A DNA stretch of 9,619 nt from Gammaproteobacteria bacterium CG22_combo_CG10-13_8_21_14_all_40_8 (GTDB taxonomy: Bacteria > Pseudomonadota > Gammaproteobacteria > Enterobacterales > GCA-002770795), in contig PCTP01000066.1 of NCBI GenBank assembly GCA_002770795.1, positions 1-9,619 on the forward strand. Direction: 5' to 3'. Shown one piece after another: positions 5,796 through 9,619 of the stretch; the first letter of the stretch is position 1; the number at the start of each line of letters is the position of its first letter. Under the pieces are notes generated by a model. It saw only the letters and a program-made list of their open reading frames with translations, did no database searches and was not told the DNA's origin. The translations under genes and the position numbers were made by a program.

Positions 5796-7175
5796 CTAAC
5801 CAATAGAGCACTGATTGTCGACGACTCTAAAACAGCCTGCCTAGTCATGGAGAAGATGCTACTTCAGCATGGAATTGCTGCTGACAGTTGTTATAGCGGC
5901 CTTGAAGCACTAGATTATCTTAAACATCATGCCCCCTCAGTGATCTTCATGGATCACACCATGCCGGGGATGAATGGCTTAGAGGTGGTCAGAATATTAA
6001 AAGAATCACCGGCAACGGCAACGATTCCTGTTTTAATGTTTACTGCAAAAAGCGGGGAACTCTATTGTAGTCAAGCTCGGGCTCTTGGTGCTATTGATGT
6101 TCTCCCCAAAGAGTTAGAGCAAAAGCACATTGTGCAGGCTTTAACTCAATTGGGTCTGATGCCGACTCAAATTAAAGAGAAGGAAAATGAAAAAAAACTG
6201 ACACTACATGAAGATGATGGGCTAGATATTGATATAGATTCCGATCTCAGCTTTACTTCACCAAAAACTATCGAAGAAATTGTCCTTAAAGCCATCTCTA
6301 ATAATTTTAAATCCGTCATTCGCCCACATATCACTGAAAGAATGCATATTGGTTTTGCCCTGCAAAATGAACACCATAAATTAGAACAAAATCAGCTCAC
6401 TACCAAGGTCGTTAAATCCATTGATACGGCTCTTCTCAATTATCAATCTCAGCTGGAGGAGTTAAGAGAAGACCTATTAACTCAACAAATTAATTTTGAA
6501 AAACGAAATCCCCCAGCAAAATGGATGCAGTTTTTGGGATTCAGCTTAACCATTGCAACCATCGCTCTAGCGACACTGATGATTAATGAACAAGAAACGG
6601 AGAGACAAAATGCCATAGCCGCCCTCCTTGCAACAACTCACCCAAGTATTCCATACAGTCAGCCTGATCCCATCAGAGAGCCCAAAAAATCTGAGATTTC
6701 AAAAAACACAAAAAAAGAAAAAAACCCTTCTGAGGCTGCAATTTCTCCCTCTCAAATAACAGCGGATATCCCTTTTGATGACGAACAAAAATTTGAAATC
6801 AAAGGATGGGATGAAGAATACAACGCATTTTTAGTAGAAACTCGCTTACATTATACTTTTTTCCTAACACCCAATGGACAAATACCTCATTTGCCTATCA
6901 AGATTTATTTCTTGGAAAAAAATTGTTTTGGTGACTCCTATATAGAACCCAATAATGGAACTGTCTTCAAAGGGTTCAACGAACAACTGTGGTACAGCTC
7001 ACAAGAAGATCCGCAGCAGTCCATACAACCTATGTCAGTTTCTGTCAAAGATGGAGATTGTCAGAATTACGATGGAACCAGCATTGATGCCAAAATGATG
7101 CAAGAGAATCAAGTGAGACTAACGGGGGTAGAAGATAAGGAATATCCAATCAATTTTAATTTAATCAATCTATAA
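5793..7175 (+). CDS. Membrane-anchored response-regulator receiver protein with presumed periplasmic C-terminal domain
   Basis: With the TTG 5793 start it has 460 residues. Residues 5-122 are a complete CheY-like receiver: acidic pair Asp10-Asp11 (LIVDDS), phosphoacceptor Asp54 (FMDHTMPGMNG), Thr84 (FTAK) and Lys106 (LPKE). Residues 130-155 are acidic linker. Residues 158-238 are predicted helical and possibly coiled coil (SQLEELREDLLTQQ). One hydrophobic span at about 244-264 (FLGFSLTIATIALATLMI) follows a basic stretch, so the receiver should be cytoplasmic and the rest outside. Then comes a Pro/Lys/Ser-rich linker (about 284-325) and a beta-rich domain to the end with two cysteines, Cys378 (KNCFGDSYI) and Cys423 (DGDCQNYDG), which could form a disulfide. 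No DNA-binding, GGDEF, HPt or kinase domain is seen. I do not recognise the C-terminal domain. No partner histidine kinase is in the window. Its output and link to nrdJab are unknown. Confidence 0.85.
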   Translation: MLTNRALIVDDSKTACLVMEKMLLQHGIAADSCYSGLEALDYLKHHAPSVIFMDHTMPGMNGLEVVRILKESPATATIPVLMFTAKSGELYCSQARALGAIDVLPKELEQKHIVQALTQLGLMPTQIKEKENEKKLTLHEDDGLDIDIDSDLSFTSPKTIEEIVLKAISNNFKSVIRPHITERMHIGFALQNEHHKLEQNQLTTKVVKSIDTALLNYQSQLEELREDLLTQQINFEKRNPPAKWMQFLGFSLTIATIALATLMINEQETERQNAIAALLATTHPSIPYSQPDPIREPKKSEISKNTKKEKNPSEAAISPSQITADIPFDDEQKFEIKGWDEEYNAFLVETRLHYTFFLTPNGQIPHLPIKIYFLEKNCFGDSYIEPNNGTVFKGFNEQLWYSSQEDPQQSIQPMSVSVKDGDCQNYDGTSIDAKMMQENQVRLTGVEDKEYPINFNLINL

Positions 7176-7177
7176 GT

Positions 7178-7198
7178 TTGCAACTTCGTTGCAGTTTT
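7178..7198 (+). terminator. Probable intrinsic terminator after the receiver gene
   Basis: TGCAAC (7179-7184), loop TTC, GTTGCA (7188-7193), followed by GTTTT. The stem starts two bases after the stop codon. It is short with a modest T-run, so it is a weak terminator, but its position between convergent genes supports the call. On the minus strand it is not followed by a T-run. Confidence 0.5.
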
Positions 7199-7258
7199 CC
7201 CGAAACATTCTGATTAACCACGCATTCGACAAGTTAATTTGTTTTTACCTGCCGAAAT

Positions 7259-7843
7259 TTATGAATCCATATTTAGCATGGCTTTTTTAAACTTAGGATT
7301 GACAGGATAATCTCCAAACCAAGCTCTTAAAAATGCTTCATAAAATACAGAGCCTTTAATTTCTGAAATGGTGGTACCGTTCATGGAAACCCTGGTACCC
7401 ATACTGGGAATATAATCGATCCAAATCTCATCATCGCGATGAATAGGATAAGCTTTCCAAATATCACCAAATGTTTTTAAATCCGCTTCGATTGACTTTA
7501 TGATTTCGGGCGAATTATTAATGGTAATACCTTGATCAAGATTTCTAATCAAAGTTTCTGGGCTGAAAGTACTGGCTTTGCAATAGAATAAAAATCTTTT
7601 AGGTCCTTTATCTGCGAGTAATTCATCTAAGCTATGAATTTGTTTTTCCAGATATAAGCCGCCCACATAAATATCATGACCTGCACGTCTTTTAACACTA
7701 GCGCCGTTCAGGCGAATAGGATCAAGCTCTGGAGAAAGTCTTATAACTTCTTTCAGAGTGACCCCAGCCATATCCTTGGCAACTACCTGTCCAGTTAATA
7801 TACTGATTAAGACTATTAAACAGTAACGACATAGGGGTTGCAT
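7259..7843 (-). CDS. Secreted chalcone-isomerase-like protein
   Basis: A 194-residue protein if it starts at ATG 7843. The first 22 residues form a Sec signal peptide (hydrophobic CLIVLISILTG, cleavage likely after VVA). The rest matches the bacterial periplasmic chalcone-isomerase-like family: LNGASVKRRAGHDIYVGGLYLE near the N terminus, FLFYCKAST, a middle helical part, YIPSMGTRVSMNG with ISEIKGSVFYEAFLRAWFGDYPV, and the family's closing pattern WxGdyPVnpkfKkamL. Bacterial members generally have no demonstrated flavonoid substrate, so the real function is unknown. A GTG at 7852 would add three residues, but GGAG (minus strand, 7855-7858) lies only two bases from it and eleven from ATG 7843; neither spacing is ideal and I favour the ATG. 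It is transcribed convergently with the receiver gene and follows fadH after about 270 bp, so probably has its own promoter. Confidence 0.85.
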   Translation of the reverse strand: MQPLCRYCLIVLISILTGQVVAKDMAGVTLKEVIRLSPELDPIRLNGASVKRRAGHDIYVGGLYLEKQIHSLDELLADKGPKRFLFYCKASTFSPETLIRNLDQGITINNSPEIIKSIEADLKTFGDIWKAYPIHRDDEIWIDYIPSMGTRVSMNGTTISEIKGSVFYEAFLRAWFGDYPVNPKFKKAMLNMDS

Positions 7844-7875
7844 AATTTTCACTACTCCAAACTTTTACAGACACT

Positions 7876-7908
7876 TATATACCACTGATACTTAGAGATA
7901 CAGGTATC
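7876..7908 (-). promoter_or_regulatory. Candidate promoter and operator of the chalcone-isomerase-like gene
   Basis: On the minus strand a -10-like TATATA (7876-7881) lies 32 bases before ATG 7843, without a good -35. Directly upstream are two GTATC direct repeats one helical turn apart (minus strand, starting at 7901 and 7891), and the first forms an inverted repeat GATAC-N2-GTATC (7897-7908). This could be an activator site compensating for the poor -35. No known regulator motif is matched. Confidence 0.25.
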
Positions 7909-8110
7909 ACTTTATTATTAACCTCAATAAACAAAATTTGAATACATTTAGCTTAAAGTGCTCAAAATATGTGTTATTAAAAATGAATAAAAACCGATGG
8001 ATTCAACACTACCTTTATTTGGACATATATTCAAGGAAGTAGTTCACAATTTGAGCCTTTATTTGTTCTAAATCAATAAAAAACAGTAAATTGTTAAAGC
8101 GATTCGTCAA
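7909..8110. other. AT-rich spacer between fadH and the chalcone-isomerase-like gene
   Basis: No convincing gene. On the plus strand, a 19-codon frame (7983-8042) ends in YLYLDIYSRK, which resembles the D-x-Y/F-SRK motif of IS3-type transposases (see findings); upstream and downstream codons show no further similarity. No clear intrinsic terminator for fadH was found on the minus strand, only a four-pair AACA/TGTT stem before a T-run. Confidence 0.4.
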
Positions 8111-9619
8111 TCAGATATTTAATGCCAACTCCATGCCCTGACGAATAGCTCTTTTGGCATCTAATTCCGCTGCCACATCAGCTCCTCCGATTAAATGCAA
8201 GTTAGCCTGAACGTTAGACGCTTTGAGTTCGTGATAAAGCGTTTGATTAGGTAGTTGACCAGAACAAAGTATCACTTGATCGACTTCCAAGATTTTTACT
8301 TGATTTTGTTTTAAAATATGTAAACCTTGATCATCGACTTTTAAATAATCTACGCCAGGCATATTGATAACCTTGCGTTGCTTCAAACTGGTGCGATGGA
8401 TCCAACCAGTCGTTTTACCTAAACCCTTCCCCAAGCTAGTGGCTTTACGCTGTAATAAGGTAATTTCTCTTGGGGATTTAGGATGATTCGCTTCTGTCGC
8501 CAAGCCACCGCGATGTTGGTAACCTGTATCAATACCCCATTGATTGAGCCATAATGGAATATCTGATGAAGCGGATGGCCCCTCTTCGGATAAAAACTCA
8601 GCCACATCAAAACCTATTCCGCCAGCTCCAATAATAGCGACGCGTTTACCCACATTTTTTTTCTCTTTAAGTACATCAATATAGGTTAATACTTTGGGGT
8701 GATCAATTCCTTCAAAAGTTGGGATCCTTGGAACCACACCAGTTGAGAGAATAATCTCCTCATAACCTGCATTCCGCAAATCCTCAGCCGTCACTTCTTT
8801 ATTGAGCACTAAATCCACAGACAATTTTTTCAGTTGATACTCAAAATATCGAATAGTTTCATAAAACTCTTCTTTCCCTGGGACTTGTTTAGCTATATTG
8901 AGTTGCCCGCCAATTTCTGCCGCCTTATCAAACAAGGTCACTTTATGCCCTTGTTGAGCTGCTGTAACAGCGAAAGAAAGTCCGGCAGGCCCAGAACCGA
9001 TAACGGCTATTTTTTTAGCTTGAGATGTTTTATGGAAATTGAGTTCGGTTTCGTAACAAGCTCTAGGATTGACTAAACATGAAGCTCTTTTATTTGCAAA
9101 AACATGGTCTAAACAGGCCTGGTTACAGCCAATGCAAGTATTAATCGCCTCTGATTGCCCCTTTTCAGCCTTATTGACAAACTCAGCATCGGCCAACAAG
9201 GGCCTAGCCATAGACACCATATCTGCTTGGTGATTGGCTAAAATATCTTCCGCAATCTCTGGGGTGTTGATGCGATTGGTTGTAATCAATGGAATGTTAA
9301 TTTCAGGCTTTAGTTTTGCTGTCACCCAAGAAAAGGCCCCTCTTGGTACCATAGTAGCGATGGTTGGGATCCTTGCTTCATGCCAACCAATTCCCGTGTT
9401 TATAATCGTGGCACCAGCGGCTTCAATCGCTTTGGCCAACTCAACCACTTCTTCCCAAGTTGATCCATCTTCAACTAGGTCTAACATAGATAAGCGATAG
9501 ATAATAATGAAGTTATCTCCTACAGCCTGACGTGTTTGTCTAACAATTTCAATGGGAAATTTGATACGGTTGCTATAGTCTCCTCCCCATTCATCGGTTC
9601 TTTTGTTGGTTCTTTTAGC
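8111..9619 (-). CDS. fadH: 2,4-dienoyl-CoA reductase (NADPH), 5'-truncated by the window edge
   Basis: It reduces the conjugated double bonds of 2,4-dienoyl-CoA intermediates so that polyunsaturated fatty acids can pass through beta-oxidation in the cytoplasm. The frame is open to base 9619, giving 502 residues; E. coli FadH has 672, so about 170 N-terminal residues lie outside. In visible numbering: end of the old-yellow-enzyme-type FMN barrel (TDEWGGDYSNR, IIIYRLSMLDLVEDG), catalytic His80 in TGIGWHEARIPTIAT, the [4Fe-4S] cluster cysteines 162, 165, 169 and 181 (CIGCNQAC, then C after 11 residues), the FAD motif GSGPAG at 208-213 and the NADPH motif GAGGIG at 331-336, then GLGKTTGWIHRT. Similarity to E. 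coli FadH is continuous, with no gap or frameshift. The ATG at 9487 is internal, not a start. Promoter and upstream neighbours are not visible. Confidence 0.96.
   Translation of the reverse strand, partial: AKRTNKRTDEWGGDYSNRIKFPIEIVRQTRQAVGDNFIIIYRLSMLDLVEDGSTWEEVVELAKAIEAAGATIINTGIGWHEARIPTIATMVPRGAFSWVTAKLKPEINIPLITTNRINTPEIAEDILANHQADMVSMARPLLADAEFVNKAEKGQSEAINTCIGCNQACLDHVFANKRASCLVNPRACYETELNFHKTSQAKKIAVIGSGPAGLSFAVTAAQQGHKVTLFDKAAEIGGQLNIAKQVPGKEEFYETIRYFEYQLKKLSVDLVLNKEVTAEDLRNAGYEEIILSTGVVPRIPTFEGIDHPKVLTYIDVLKEKKNVGKRVAIIGAGGIGFDVAEFLSEEGPSASSDIPLWLNQWGIDTGYQHRGGLATEANHPKSPREITLLQRKATSLGKGLGKTTGWIHRTSLKQRKVINMPGVDYLKVDDQGLHILKQNQVKILEVDQVILCSGQLPNQTLYHELKASNVQANLHLIGGADVAAELDAKRAIRQGMELALNI

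Noticed and set aside
8063..8076. Second FNR-like site TTGTT-CTAA-ATCAA between fadH and the chalcone-isomerase-like gene
   Set aside because: One mismatch, over 200 bp from the nearest start, and one-mismatch sites are expected roughly 0.3 times or more in a window this size; no promoter is arranged around it.
8834..9500. Plus-strand reading frames opposite fadH
   Set aside because: Antisense to a strongly conserved FadH sequence, with no motif of their own; shadow frames.

Overview
The window is ordinary chromosomal DNA from an AT-rich gammaproteobacterium. The evidence is protein content: a glyoxalase II gene followed directly by an MltD lipoprotein gene, a FadH very like the enterobacterial enzyme, and a class II ribonucleotide reductase split into two polypeptides as in Pseudomonas. 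I cannot name the genus. No rRNA, tRNA, CRISPR array, phage module or intact insertion sequence is visible.

Layout, left to right. Plus strand: the 3' part of gloB (glyoxalase II, 1-503); mltD (lipoprotein lytic transglycosylase with three LysM repeats, 703-2439); a roughly 300 bp regulatory region (2440-2745); nrdJa (2746-4917) and nrdJb (4959-5654), which together encode the adenosylcobalamin-dependent ribonucleotide reductase; and an unusual response-regulator receiver protein with one membrane span and a presumed periplasmic C-terminal domain (5793-7175, TTG start). Minus strand, convergent with these: a secreted chalcone-isomerase-like protein (7259-7843) and the C-terminal three quarters of fadH (2,4-dienoyl-CoA reductase, 8111-9619, running off the right edge).

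The most informative non-coding stretch is the nrdJ promoter. It holds an exact FNR/Anr/Dnr-type box (TTGAT-N4-ATCAA, 2477-2490) placed as expected for class II activation of a -10 element at 2515-2520. Further down are two NrdR-like boxes (2543-2558 and 2575-2590), 32 bp apart start to start, i.e. about three helical turns. This suggests that oxygen or nitrogen-oxide sensing turns the oxygen-independent reductase on and that NrdR represses it when nucleotides are plentiful. That reading is inference from motifs.

The genes do not form one pathway: gloB detoxifies methylglyoxal adducts, mltD remodels murein, nrdJab makes deoxynucleotides and fadH serves unsaturated fatty-acid oxidation. The least explained gene is the membrane-anchored receiver protein. 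It has a full phosphoacceptor site but no recognisable cytoplasmic output domain, and it is the best candidate here for undescribed biology.
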